Below, in pieces: positions 16,573 through 24,891 of a stretch of 37,895 nt of DNA. Origin of the DNA: Flavobacteriaceae bacterium (GTDB taxonomy: Bacteria > Bacteroidota > Bacteroidia > Flavobacteriales > Flavobacteriaceae); contig JABDNM010000241.1 of assembly GCA_013043825.1 (NCBI GenBank), positions 1 to 37,895 on the forward strand, in the 5' to 3' direction. The notes beneath the pieces were generated by a model. The model was not told the origin of the DNA. It did not search any database and saw only the letters and a list, made by a program, of their open reading frames with translations. Position 1 is the first letter of the stretch, and each line of letters begins with the position of its first letter. The position numbers and the translations under genes were made by a program.

Positions 16573-17643
16573 TTACGATTGGTCGTTCTCGTTGGAGGCA
16601 GCGGCCTCCGGAACTTCATCTTCGGCTCCCTGTTCGTCTTCCTGCAAGTATTCCTTCCGATAAATGGTAAGTAACACTAAAAATAAACTGATTAACAAAG
16701 GCCCAAATATCAAACCGATAAATCCAAAGAGTGGCACCCCAACGATCACCCCTATTAAAGTAATTAGGGGATGCACATTGTCTAACTTCTTAAGCACATA
16801 AAGACGAATGATATTGTCTGATGAGCCAACAATTACCAATCCGTAGATCAAAATTCCCCAGGCCTGGAAGGTATTTCCGGTTGATAACTCCAGGATAAAC
16901 ACAGGTAAAATTCCAATAAGTGTGCCTACAAATGGTATCATACTTCCAATGGTGACAATGACAAACCAAAACAAGGGATCCTGTATACCGAATAGTAAAA
17001 ATCCTATCAATGCCACAACTCCTTGGACAAGTGCGACTAGTGGAATTCCTAAAGCGTTGGAACGAACCATAGCTTGTATTTCACGGCCAATAACTTTAAG
17101 GTTAGGCTTGCTAACCGGTACATAATCACCCAGCGAATTCTGAATCATCCTCCGGTCGGTGAAGAGATAGAACAATAAAAAATACATAAGTCCAATTGCG
17201 ATGAAAACATTGAAGGTACTACCCGCAAAACTTTGTAAATTGTTCGAAAGCCAGGAGGAAATCGCACCCACGTCGATCTGAGAGGCCAGATCGTAGCCTA
17301 ATTGTTCTTCCCAACTCGCCAACTGTGTCTTAAAAGCAGAGATCACTCGTTCTGAATTCTTTACTGCCTTTCCAATTTTATTCCCCAATAGCATGATTAT
17401 TCCTGAAATGGGAAGCAGTATTCCAATAAACGAAAGTACACACAGTAAAGTAGCCGCTAGATTAGGATTCCATCCTTTGCGCACCAGCCGGAGCATCCAC
17501 CCTCGTAAAAGCACATAAAGCGTGATGGCACCTAATACTCCGGAAAAATAAGGAAGCAATTCTCGAAATATGAGACCGCCCATCACCAAAACGATGAGTA
17601 GCACAAAGATCTGACGAATGATATTGGGATGAATTGTTTTCAT
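16573..17643 (-). CDS. AI-2E family transporter (PerM/YdiK-type membrane protein)
   Basis: 356 residues with about eight membrane segments. The first two lie at the N-terminus (IFVLLIVLVMGGLIF; YFSGVLGAITLYVLLRG). An extended loop of helical charged sequence follows (about 80-130), then the conserved C-terminal set with GSMIPFVGTLIGILPVFILE and GFIGLIFGPLL. The acidic tail (QEDEQGAEDEVPEAAASNEN) is cytoplasmic and probably disordered. The family is named for TqsA, but most members are uncharacterised exporters or cation/proton exchangers, so autoinducer transport should not be assumed. A TATCTTTA element lies at 17705-17698 on the minus strand and may be its promoter. A DUF1232 gene follows within 6 bases. 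Confidence 0.92.
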   Translation of the reverse strand: MKTIHPNIIRQIFVLLIVLVMGGLIFRELLPYFSGVLGAITLYVLLRGWMLRLVRKGWNPNLAATLLCVLSFIGILLPISGIIMLLGNKIGKAVKNSERVISAFKTQLASWEEQLGYDLASQIDVGAISSWLSNNLQSFAGSTFNVFIAIGLMYFLLFYLFTDRRMIQNSLGDYVPVSKPNLKVIGREIQAMVRSNALGIPLVALVQGVVALIGFLLFGIQDPLFWFVIVTIGSMIPFVGTLIGILPVFILELSTGNTFQAWGILIYGLVIVGSSDNIIRLYVLKKLDNVHPLITLIGVIVGVPLFGFIGLIFGPLLISLFLVLLTIYRKEYLQEDEQGAEDEVPEAAASNENDQS

Positions 17644-17836
17644 AGATGGTCTGTTATAAAAGGTTCAACTCTCGCTCGATTTTTTTACAGATAAAAATAA
17701 AGATAACTATATATTCTGAAGACGTATAAATTACTGGAGGTGTGCGCTTTGTCTTATTTTTCCTACGTTCATCTAAATTTTCTAATACTTATCAGAAGAT
17801 TGATTAACTTCATAGAACTAACTAAATTGATTCATC

Positions 17837-18076
17837 ATGAAATCATTGAAATTACTATTAACTGTATTGCTTCTGGTTACCTATTCTTTTATCAGTTACA
17901 GCGAGCCGGATGCAGGAGAGAAGGTAACTATTTGCCACATTCCACCGGGGAATCCCTCTAATGCGCACGAGATTACTGTAAGTATAAACGCGATGCCAGC
18001 GCATATGGCCCATGGAGATCAGATTGGCGCTTGTGATCCATGCGTTGTGGATCCAGAACATCCAGATTGCCAATAA
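17837..18076 (+). CDS. Small secreted protein with ICHIPPGN motif
   Basis: 79 residues. A signal peptide (about 1-22, LLLVTYSFISYS) is followed by a stand-alone copy of a motif known from many bacterial surface proteins: VTICHIPPGNPSNAHEITVS, then AMPAHMAHGDQIGAC, and a short tail with a further Cys pair (CDPCVVDPEHPDC). The conserved Cys and His residues (ICH, NAH, AHMAHGD, GAC) suggest a metal site or disulfide-bonded fold, but no function is established to my knowledge. In other proteins this motif is usually one module of a larger one; here it is nearly the whole protein. A possible promoter is TTTG 17748-17751 with TAAATTTT 17774-17781 (22-base spacer). The stop is only 3 bases from the end of the convergent VOC gene. 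Confidence 0.85.
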   Translation: MKSLKLLLTVLLLVTYSFISYSEPDAGEKVTICHIPPGNPSNAHEITVSINAMPAHMAHGDQIGACDPCVVDPEHPDCQ

Positions 18077-18079
18077 AAA

Positions 18080-18505
18080 TCATTTGGCAAATAACTGACT
18101 AATATCTTTGAAGGCCTTAAATTCCAGGGCATTGCCCGAAGGGTCTTGAAAGAACATGGTCGCCTGTTCTCCAATTTTTCCTTCGAATCGCACATAGGGC
18201 TCAATGATAAACTCTACCTGTTTTCCTATTTGTGCGGCAAACGACTTGAATGTTACCATATCCAGAACCACTCCAAAGTGCGGAATGGGAACATTCTTCC
18301 CATCAACTGGGTTCGAATCGCCATTATCAAGAATCGATTTCTCCTTTAAATGAATAACCAATTGGTGTCCAAAAAAGTCGAAATCAACCCAGTGGTCACT
18401 GCTTCTACCTTCCGTGCAACCCAACACGTCCCGATAAAAAACACGATTTGTTTCAATATCATTTACAGGAATCGCCAGGTGGAACGGTCTTAGTGAAGTT
18501 TTCAT
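18080..18505 (-). CDS. VOC-superfamily (glyoxalase/dioxygenase fold) protein
   Basis: 141 residues. Paired beta-alpha-beta-beta-beta units are seen at 5-60 (RPFHLAIPVNDIETNRVFYR, DVLGC) and 75-135 (PHFGVVLDMVTF; FFQDPSGNALEFKAF). Candidate metal ligands are His9 at the first strand, His76 (IPHFG) and Glu128 (ALEFK). FQDPSGNALEFK is the standard C-terminal VOC signature. Members act as lyases, dioxygenases or resistance proteins, and the substrate is not evident. Its ATG overlaps the stop of the methyltransferase gene (ATGA, 18502-18505), so it is translationally coupled to it and probably works in the same process. Confidence 0.9.
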   Translation of the reverse strand: MKTSLRPFHLAIPVNDIETNRVFYRDVLGCTEGRSSDHWVDFDFFGHQLVIHLKEKSILDNGDSNPVDGKNVPIPHFGVVLDMVTFKSFAAQIGKQVEFIIEPYVRFEGKIGEQATMFFQDPSGNALEFKAFKDISQLFAK

Positions 18506-20127
18506 GAGTTTGATTTTTCAATGAGGTAATTTATACTTACCGTAGCAAGTTCGTTGTTTGGAAATTTTGCCGCGTGTGACGGGACAGAGAATAGCCCAAT
18601 CTCGGAAATGACCTTGTTAAACACTTCCAATTCCAATATATATTGATCGCTAAAGCCATGGGTTGCGTCATAAGCCGTAGCTGCTGTTTTCCCGATGTTT
18701 TGTGCCACGACCTTGGGATCAAGAGTGTGTAATTCGATAAGCAATAGCCCAAATCGATGAATATACGGTTTCCAATTCTCGAAATGTTCCTTCAAGTTTT
18801 GCTCCACGACCGAATTGGCCAGTCGATTTCCGTTCGATACAAAAGCTCCGGTCGAACTACTTGCCGATAGTTCCTCCATCTTTTGAGGATCTTCCCAAGG
18901 GCGGTTATGATCCAGGAAAGTACGAACATTGAGGAGGTCACAGAGATCGATATCGTAATTGGCCTGTATGTCTTCCTCCAGTTGTCTTGGGTTGCCAATG
19001 TCACCCCAAATCACTTTTGCCCATATATCGGCTTTTACCAGGTTGGCTCGTGTTACTTTCAATGCTGCCCGGTTGTAATCAACACCAACCAGGAAAAGTG
19101 GATGCTCATCAAGCATAGGTCCCCGTTTGGTGCGTTGCTCGATCACTTCGAACAGGTGGATCAAGAAAGCGCCGTTGCCGCATCCCATGTCTAAAATACC
19201 TTTAGGCTGTTCTTCTATTGGCTTATTGAATAGTGAAATGACGATCTCATCGATCTTCTTAAAGTATGCTGAATGGGCCCCCCCACTGCCCCAGACATTC
19301 ATCTCCCGATCTACGTGGATCTCGTGTGAAGAGGGGATGGAACTCTTAAATATCAAAGCATTTCCGAACATCAACTCGTCCACACGGCGAAAAGTGGGGA
19401 TATAGGAAACGGTGACTCCGTAGGCAGATGACCTGCGTGCAAAGAATAGACCGTGCTCGGTGAAACGATAGTTCTCTTTTTTCTTTTGAAACCAACCTAA
19501 GTACGTAAAAAAGTCAAGGATCTTACTGAAGTTTTCCGGGTCCTCATGGAACTCATCGGCACTAAAAGAGGCTTCCATGAAGTATTTATGAAACATGCCG
19601 TCCATTCCCAGGAATACCGTGATGGGACCTACCAATACCCCTTCAATGTGTTTTTCAACCTGTGCTTCCAGTTTGTGTTTTTCGGGATCTTCGGAAGTTG
19701 GGGCGTATTCGCCCTTTTTGTATTTATTGAAGATCCGATTTAAGTGAGAAAATTGATCTTGTTCAAAATGCCGTGGATGGAACTCGGCGGAGATCTTCAT
19801 AAAGTTAACTGCCTCTTCGTAACGCACAGCTAATTCAAAAGCATGGGTACTCCTGTCATTGATTTCCAATACGATTACATCTTCCGATGAGGCAATGTCG
19901 TATTCCAGCCACCCTTGTGATGCCAGCATGCGCAATCCCACGTTCAGATAGCCTTCATTCGCCGTAAACGTTTCCACCAGCTTAGACAATTCAACTTTTT
20001 TTTCCTTCAGAATAAAATCTAAAATACCCTTTTCATACAGGGCAAAGGCTACCGGAGCAACCGCGATTCCGTCCAAATGTCGAAACAGTTCTTCGCGGAA
20101 TTTATTTTTTTCATCTTTGGTTAGCAT
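18502..20127 (-). CDS. SAM-dependent methyltransferase, AprA/SxtA-like architecture
   Basis: I set the start at 20127 (MLTKDEKNKFREELF), 4 bases after the upstream stop. An in-frame start at 20196 would run into the upstream gene and adds an unlikely N-terminus. The product is 541 residues. Two winged-helix-like N-terminal units come first (about 17-85, PVAFALYEKGILDFILKEKK; and about 160-235, GPITVFLGMDGMFHKYFM). A Rossmann methyltransferase domain follows, with motif I ILDMGCGNGAF at 311-321 and VGVDYNRAAL after it. Near the C-terminus is AYDATHGFSDQYILE (His490, Gln495). I recall the same segment from the iron-dependent C-methyltransferase domains of apratoxin (AprA) and saxitoxin (SxtA) synthases. 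That recollection needs a search. Here the protein is free-standing, without PKS or ACP genes nearby. It is coupled to VOC and DUF1579/NTF2-like genes. Confidence 0.8.
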   Translation of the reverse strand: MLTKDEKNKFREELFRHLDGIAVAPVAFALYEKGILDFILKEKKVELSKLVETFTANEGYLNVGLRMLASQGWLEYDIASSEDVIVLEINDRSTHAFELAVRYEEAVNFMKISAEFHPRHFEQDQFSHLNRIFNKYKKGEYAPTSEDPEKHKLEAQVEKHIEGVLVGPITVFLGMDGMFHKYFMEASFSADEFHEDPENFSKILDFFTYLGWFQKKKENYRFTEHGLFFARRSSAYGVTVSYIPTFRRVDELMFGNALIFKSSIPSSHEIHVDREMNVWGSGGAHSAYFKKIDEIVISLFNKPIEEQPKGILDMGCGNGAFLIHLFEVIEQRTKRGPMLDEHPLFLVGVDYNRAALKVTRANLVKADIWAKVIWGDIGNPRQLEEDIQANYDIDLCDLLNVRTFLDHNRPWEDPQKMEELSASSSTGAFVSNGNRLANSVVEQNLKEHFENWKPYIHRFGLLLIELHTLDPKVVAQNIGKTAATAYDATHGFSDQYILELEVFNKVISEIGLFSVPSHAAKFPNNELATVSINYLIEKSNS

Positions 20128-20131
20128 AGGT

Positions 20132-21073
20132 CTATTTAATTCGATTCCATATGTCCAGGTAGATTTTCCAGTCCTCATCCTCCCAGCGCCAGACAATCAC
20201 ATATTTTCCTTTGAATTGTGAAACTTTCCCTTCCTTGGAGGTGATGCTTCCTTCATACAGGCCATAATCGTATGCATAATTCTCTATAATCAGAACTTCC
20301 AACGGAGTGATCTTGTGATAGAGGTCCCTGGTGCCTTCCAAAAAACTCCAGCGTTTTTTTATGTCCTCTCTGCCTGAGATGATTGGGGCGTTATTCGGGA
20401 ATATTTTGGCATCTTCGGTATAAAAATTAGCAATCGCATCTGAATCCTTCTTCATATACGCTTTTGAAAAATTCACCGCATTCTCCAAGATGCGTGCTTT
20501 GCTCCTGGATCTCATCCTTTTTTTACATTCGATGGTCCAGGTTGGGAAAACAAATTTTTCGGTCGTATCTACCCATTCTCCAACCCAATTGTACCCTTCG
20601 TTGGTAATGTCTTTGAAGGTAAGCCGGTAGAATCCGTCCATCCCATTCGGAGCCTTTTGTTCCCTGTAAAGCACGATGCTATCTCCACGCTTGTTTCCTT
20701 CCCAGGAAGGTAGAGTCGTACTGGGACTTGTATTGGAATACCAATGCACGTACCAACGGCTGCTGTCTGCTACGAATTGACGGATGCTGCCAGAATGACT
20801 TCCATCGTCCTTGAGCGTTTCATCCTGCACCCCCATACCATTCATGATGTATTTGAATGTCCAGGTCATTTTCTGTGGCTCTCCCCAGGTTTGGTCGGCC
20901 TTACGAGTAGTAGAAATGCAGTCACAGGTCCCGATCATGGGGGCGAAGTCGGCAGTTTCTTTGGGTGCATCCGGATTTAACCTTCCGAAAGGATACGAAT
21001 TAGATACATCATAATTCATGGCACCCTGGCCCCATACAGCGCAGGGCAAAAGAAGAAATAGTATGATTTTCAT
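20132..21073 (-). CDS. Secreted two-domain protein: DUF1579-like plus SnoaL/NTF2-like
   Basis: The start at 21073 (MKIILFLLLPCAVWGQ) gives a clear signal peptide; the frame is also open to 21115 but that adds an implausible leader. The product is 313 residues. Residues about 40-185 look like DUF1579/lipocalin-like sequence (FAPMIGTCDC; GEPQKMTWTFKYIMNGMGVQ; WYVHWYSN; NWVGEWVDTTEKF). Residues about 190-310 form an NTF2-like unit (KARILENAVNFSKAYMKKDS; FYTEDAKIFPNNAPIISGRE; YVIVWRWEDEDWKIYLDIW) of the DUF4440/SnoaL type. It is the first gene of the three-gene methyltransferase operon, with 4 bases to the next start. The combination suggests binding or modification of a small hydrophobic molecule in the periplasm, which is inference. 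Confidence 0.8.
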   Translation of the reverse strand: MKIILFLLLPCAVWGQGAMNYDVSNSYPFGRLNPDAPKETADFAPMIGTCDCISTTRKADQTWGEPQKMTWTFKYIMNGMGVQDETLKDDGSHSGSIRQFVADSSRWYVHWYSNTSPSTTLPSWEGNKRGDSIVLYREQKAPNGMDGFYRLTFKDITNEGYNWVGEWVDTTEKFVFPTWTIECKKRMRSRSKARILENAVNFSKAYMKKDSDAIANFYTEDAKIFPNNAPIISGREDIKKRWSFLEGTRDLYHKITPLEVLIIENYAYDYGLYEGSITSKEGKVSQFKGKYVIVWRWEDEDWKIYLDIWNRIK

Positions 21074-21118
21074 GATTGATAAATTTGAACAGTAATGTAC
21101 TAATATTCCCTGCATAAA

Positions 21119-21145
21119 AAAAGCCTTCCAACGAGGAAGACTTTT
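21119..21145 (-). terminator. Rho-independent terminator after the 21165-21737 lipoprotein gene
   Basis: On the minus strand AAAAGTCTTCC pairs with GGAAGGCTTTT (one G-U pair) around a 5-base loop, and the T-run continues to seven bases. It lies 20 bases after the lipoprotein stop, so the downstream methyltransferase operon must start its own transcription between 21074 and 21118. Confidence 0.8.
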
Positions 21146-21164
21146 GAATTATTTATTCCTGAAA

Positions 21165-21737
21165 CTACTCTAAATCGCTGTCGGCATCCCAACCAATCAT
21201 AAAATATTTAAACCTGGCGGCATCCGGAATTTGAGACGCTTCCACCTTGGCATCCAGATTATACCTCAAGTATTCAGGTAGTTCTTTTTTATCTATGGTA
21301 AGGTACACATCGCTGTCTTTCAGGAAGACAACCACCGAATTAATTGTATTTTCAATACTCGCTATTTCGTAATTGGCTTTAACATCGGCGAAGCTGCCAG
21401 AGGGCGATAGTCCTTTATCTGTCCTGAATCGATCATCGAACACCTGGATATTGGTTATGTGAGAATCCGGATCCGATTCGTTTTCGGGGGATAGAAGCAA
21501 GAGTTTGCTGCCGGCCTTGTCGTAAATCTCCACTTCGCCCTGGGTCCCTAAAGCGTTTTGAATACTGCTTAATGGAACGATAGAATCTGAGGCAAAAATA
21601 GAATCTACCTGCTTCATGCGAGCGTCTTTGGTAAGTTCACCAACAGCGCCCGATTGAATTAAAAAGGGATCTTTTTCTTCCTTACACTGGAGGAACAGTA
21701 ACGAAATTAGGACTACTATAAAAAGCGTGTTTTTCAT
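21165..21737 (-). CDS. Hypothetical lipoprotein downstream of the HerA-like ATPase
   Basis: 190 residues with a lipoprotein signal ending at Cys18 (LISLLFLQC). The mature part is acidic and mixed alpha/beta (for example GEVEIYDKAGSKLLLLSPEN and TINSVVVFLKDSDVYLTIDK), ending DADSDLE. I do not recognise a named domain. It starts 26 bases after the stop of the HerA-like gene and is followed by a terminator, so it is the last gene of a two-gene operon. Because the lipoprotein is exported and the ATPase is cytoplasmic, co-transcription need not mean joint function. Confidence 0.8.
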   Translation of the reverse strand: MKNTLFIVVLISLLFLQCKEEKDPFLIQSGAVGELTKDARMKQVDSIFASDSIVPLSSIQNALGTQGEVEIYDKAGSKLLLLSPENESDPDSHITNIQVFDDRFRTDKGLSPSGSFADVKANYEIASIENTINSVVVFLKDSDVYLTIDKKELPEYLRYNLDAKVEASQIPDAARFKYFMIGWDADSDLE

Positions 21738-21763
21738 GTTATTGGCTAGGAATTTTAGAATTA

Positions 21764-23296
21764 TTATCGAATCATTTTAGTGAGAATACCAAGTACAGAT
21801 CGTATCACTGTAGGACTGGTGAGTACTTTTTCCAGGCTGGATTTTGAAGATCTCCTGCGTGAGGAAGTGCTTCGTCGAGAGCTGCTTCTTTTGGTTTCTT
21901 CTTGCTCCTTCGCAGCCTTCGCCTTGGCTTCTTCTTTGTTAGCAACCTCGATTTTCTTCTCTAGTAATTCGTAAGCACTTTCACGGTCCAATTCCTCGTT
22001 GTACTTCTTGACCAGATCCGATTCCTTAACCAGAGACTCTAATTCGTCGTTTTCAAGGACATCCATTCTACTCATGGGCGCACGCATCATCGTGGCTGCA
22101 AGCGGTGTGGGTATGCCTTTTTCGTTCAAGGCCGATACCAGGGCTTCCCCGGTTCCCAAAGATGTTAAGATCTGGTCGGTCTTGTAATAATCCGACAATG
22201 GATAGTTTTCTGCGGTCAATTTGATCGCTTTTCTGTCCTTGGCGGTGAACGCCCGCAAAGCGTGCTGGACTTTCAATCCCAGCTGACTGAGCACTGCATC
22301 CGGAACATCGGTAGGGTTTTGAGTGACAAAGTACAGTCCTACACCTTTGGACCGAATTAGCTTGACGATACTTTCAATTTGATCCAGCAAGGCATCGCTG
22401 GCTTCCTTGAAGATAAGGTGGGCTTCGTCGATGAAGATCACAAGTTCCGGTCGGCCACTGTCTCCCTGCTCTGGAAAAGTAGAGTAGATCTCGGCCAGAA
22501 GGCAGAGCATAAAGGTCGAAAACAGCTTGGGTCTGTCCTGAATATCGGTCAGGCGAACAATATTGATATATCCCATGCCATTTTTGTCCACGCGCAGCAG
22601 GTCATCGGTATCGAACGATTTCTCTCCAAAAAATAGGTCCCCTCCCTGCTGTTCCAATTCAACGATCTTTCTTAGAATAGCACCGGACGATGCAGGTGAG
22701 ATTCGTCCGTACTCTCGGGCGATCTCTTCTTTTCCCTCTTCGGTGGAATACTGAATGATCTTTTTGAAATCTTTCAGGTCCAGCAATGGTAATTTGTTAT
22801 CGTCACAATATTTGAATAGAATAGATATGATCCCCGCCTGGGTTTCAGAAACACCCAGAATACGGGAAATTAGTACAGGGCCGAATTCACTCACGGTAGC
22901 TCGCAATCGAATACCATCCTGTTCGGAGAGGGTTAAAATTTCGACCGGGAATTTTTTTGCAGTGAAAGGTATTCCAATGGCAGCGTGTCGTTCGTCGATC
23001 TTAGGATGACCCGGACTTGGCTCTGCGATACCGCTCAAGTCTCCCTTCATATCCATCAGGAGTACCGGCACTCCCTTTTCTGAAAGATTTTCGGCAAGTA
23101 CCTGCAGGGTTTTCGTTTTTCCCGTACCCGTGGCTCCGGCAATAAGCCCGTGACGGTTCATGGTTTTAAGAGGCACCTTTACCAATGCGTTGGTCACGGT
23201 CTCCCCATCGAGCATTGCGGCACCCAGTGTAATCGCCTCTCCTTTTGTTTTATACCCCGAATTTATATAGTCGAAAAATTGTTGTCGATCTGCCAT
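21764..23296 (-). CDS. HerA-like ATPase, DUF853 (YjgR) family
   Basis: 510 residues, close to the usual DUF853 length. Walker A is GATGTGKT at 54-61 and Walker B is LVIFIDEAH at 285-293, in the HerA/FtsK-like order. The FVTQNPTDVPDAVLSQLGLK segment (about 325-345) and the RAFTAKDRKAI segment are the sensor and arginine-finger region of this group. A Lys/Arg/Ser-rich linker (about 440-490, KEQEETKRSSSRRSTSSRRR) precedes a short hydrophobic end. No signal or membrane segment is present. Family members are hexameric pumping ATPases with presumed DNA-related activity; the role of the YjgR branch is poorly defined. No NurA nuclease gene is adjacent, so it is not a classic HerA-NurA pair. Confidence 0.93.
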   Translation of the reverse strand: MADRQQFFDYINSGYKTKGEAITLGAAMLDGETVTNALVKVPLKTMNRHGLIAGATGTGKTKTLQVLAENLSEKGVPVLLMDMKGDLSGIAEPSPGHPKIDERHAAIGIPFTAKKFPVEILTLSEQDGIRLRATVSEFGPVLISRILGVSETQAGIISILFKYCDDNKLPLLDLKDFKKIIQYSTEEGKEEIAREYGRISPASSGAILRKIVELEQQGGDLFFGEKSFDTDDLLRVDKNGMGYINIVRLTDIQDRPKLFSTFMLCLLAEIYSTFPEQGDSGRPELVIFIDEAHLIFKEASDALLDQIESIVKLIRSKGVGLYFVTQNPTDVPDAVLSQLGLKVQHALRAFTAKDRKAIKLTAENYPLSDYYKTDQILTSLGTGEALVSALNEKGIPTPLAATMMRAPMSRMDVLENDELESLVKESDLVKKYNEELDRESAYELLEKKIEVANKEEAKAKAAKEQEETKRSSSRRSTSSRRRSSKSSLEKVLTSPTVIRSVLGILTKMIR

Positions 23297-23653
23297 CTGA
23301 AAAATTTTGATAAAAATAGGGATTGTAGGTTAGCTTCTGAAATATTACCTATTGAAAATTACCGATCTCCTATTGGTTTTCGACCAATTAATCCGATTCA
23401 GCCATGAAGCCAAGACATTGGATTGCTAGGGCTTATTCAATTTCAATCTAGTGGTTTCGGTTTGTAGGCTTAAATTCCGAAGAAAAAGCCACGCGCCCAA
23501 AAGTGTATCAGAAAGCTCATCTGAAGACATCGTTCACCAAATTATTGATCGCAATACAGAGCCTTGGAGTCATTAGAGAAATACCTGAGTATCGCGAGGT
23601 TCTTTTTTTGGATTTATACGGTTGAAAACCTTCCTAAATAGTATTTTTGCAGC
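23297..23653. other. 357-base intergenic region between divergent herA-like and queE genes
   Basis: It holds the queE promoter at its right end and a minus-strand TATTTTTA at 23318-23311 that might serve the ATPase gene. A stop-to-stop plus frame of 58 codons at 23452-23625 ends with readable, protein-like sequence (FTKLLIAIQSLGVIREIPEY) but has no ATG and no recognisable relative. It could be a remnant or chance. No RNA gene or repeat was seen. Confidence 0.5.
23622..23649 (+). promoter_or_regulatory. Bacteroidetes-type promoter abutting the queE start codon
   Basis: TTG at 23622-23624, a 17-base spacer, and a perfect TATTTTTG (TAnnTTTG) at 23642-23649. Only four bases separate the element from the ATG at 23654, so the transcript start should fall at or within the start codon. 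This implies a leaderless or nearly leaderless mRNA. Confidence 0.65.
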
Positions 23654-24283
23654 ATGGAGCAGGGAGTAAAAGAGTTGGTCGATGCGGGTAAAATGCTTCC
23701 GTTAATGGAGGAATTTTACACCATCCAGGGAGAAGGGTATCACAAGGGCACCGCTGCCTATTTCATTAGAGTGGGTGGCTGTGACGTGGGTTGCCATTGG
23801 TGTGATGTGAAAGAGAGCTGGAACCCAAATATCCATCCACCTACCTCCATCGATTCTATTGCTGAAAATGCTGCCAGCTATGCTAAAACGATTGTAGTAA
23901 CGGGGGGCGAACCCTTGATGTGGAATATGAACCCCCTTACCAATCAACTAAAAGACCTGGGCCTGGATACCCACATTGAAACTTCCGGGGCCTATCCGCT
24001 TACAGGTACTTGGGACTGGATCTGTCTTTCTCCAAAAAAATTGAAACTTCCAACGCATGAGATCTACGGAAAGGCCGATGAACTTAAAGTGATCGTTTAC
24101 AACAAAGCCGATTTCATTTTCGCCGAAGAACAAGCGTCCAAGGTTGGCGCGAACTGCAAATTGTATCTGCAACCTGAATGGAGTAAGCGAGAGAAGATGA
24201 TTCCGCTCATAGTGGATTACGTAATGCAAAACCCGAAATGGGTGGTTTCATTACAGACACACAAGTATCTCAATATTCCGTAG
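23654..24283 (+). CDS. queE: 7-carboxy-7-deazaguanine synthase QueE
   Basis: 209 residues. It is a radical-SAM protein with the CxxxCxxC cluster motif C43-DVG-C47-HW-C50, preceded by the substrate-side segment EEFYTIQGEGYHKGTAAYF. The SAM-binding TGGEPLM lies at about 84-90, and the shortened barrel is as expected for QueE. It converts 6-carboxy-tetrahydropterin to 7-carboxy-7-deazaguanine in the queuosine precursor pathway. The next steps (QueC, QueF) are not in the window. folE, which makes the shared precursor from GTP, lies 11 kb away on the other strand. The start is supported by the conserved N-terminus (LPLMEEFYTIQGEG) and by the promoter just upstream. Confidence 0.96.
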   Translation: MEQGVKELVDAGKMLPLMEEFYTIQGEGYHKGTAAYFIRVGGCDVGCHWCDVKESWNPNIHPPTSIDSIAENAASYAKTIVVTGGEPLMWNMNPLTNQLKDLGLDTHIETSGAYPLTGTWDWICLSPKKLKLPTHEIYGKADELKVIVYNKADFIFAEEQASKVGANCKLYLQPEWSKREKMIPLIVDYVMQNPKWVVSLQTHKYLNIP

Positions 24284-24345
24284 AACTCTAGAGCGTATTC
24301 CTCTTTTTCAACTACTGGTGCTAGGAAATCCGTTTTGTTGAATTA

Positions 24346-24891
24346 CTATTTACTGAATGGGACGGCCAGACGAACGTTCCCCCAACCCAGGTGCATAGCT
24401 ACTCCTGCATCGCTCTCTTCAAATACAATTGAAAAGGCTTCAAGAGATTCCTCCGAAGTTGTCGCAGGAACGGAGATGCGTGCTACGTCCTTGCTCTCGT
24501 TGTAATAATAAGATCCCCAAACGTTTGTATCGGAATTAATGATTGCAGTCCAGGTAGTTTCACCGGGGATAGTATAGAACGTATAGGTTCCGGCTTTTAT
24601 CTTTTTATCACCCAATTTCATATCGGTGTACAAGGTGAGTTCCGAGGCTTCGTTCGCTCCGGTTCGCCACACTTTCCCTGCTGGGGCTAGTTTCGACAAT
24701 TTGCGGCCTTTCAACTGAGGTCTGCTGTAGGTAATTTTGATGAGTTTGTTGGAGTCCCGGTGACTGGTAGGATAAGAAGCAATGTCCAAAGGGCTCACAT
24801 CCAGTTTAGAAAAATTTTGAGCCTGTGTTTGTGTACTGAAAACAAAGAAAAAGGCAAGCAAAACAAGTGGAATTAATGTAATTTTTTTCAT
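24346..24891 (-). CDS. Exported DUF2911 protein
   Basis: 181 residues with a signal peptide (about 1-24, ending QTQA). The mature part has the DUF2911 signature: ITYSRPQLKGRKLSKLAPAG, then KVWRTGANEASELTLYTDMK, AGTYTFYTIPGETTWTAIIN and later MHLGWGNVRLAVPF. The family is common in Bacteroidetes, periplasmic and without an established function; a beta-sandwich is likely. It is convergent with queE and divergent from gyrB, and is transcribed alone. A TACCTTTA-like element occurs upstream on the minus strand (about 24910). Confidence 0.93.
   Translation of the reverse strand: MKKITLIPLVLLAFFFVFSTQTQAQNFSKLDVSPLDIASYPTSHRDSNKLIKITYSRPQLKGRKLSKLAPAGKVWRTGANEASELTLYTDMKLGDKKIKAGTYTFYTIPGETTWTAIINSDTNVWGSYYYNESKDVARISVPATTSEESLEAFSIVFEESDAGVAMHLGWGNVRLAVPFSK

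Noticed and set aside
16573-17643. Quorum-sensing (AI-2) function for the permease
   Set aside because: The family name is historical; no luxS or AI-2 uptake gene is present and most members do other things.
20128-20196. Earlier start for the methyltransferase
   Set aside because: It would overlap the upstream gene and adds a Gly/Arg/Ser-rich stretch; the ATG at 20127 gives the usual 4-base spacing.
23452-23625. 58-codon frame in the herA-queE gap as a gene or pseudogene
   Set aside because: No ATG start and no recognisable homologue; this length of open frame is not rare by chance.
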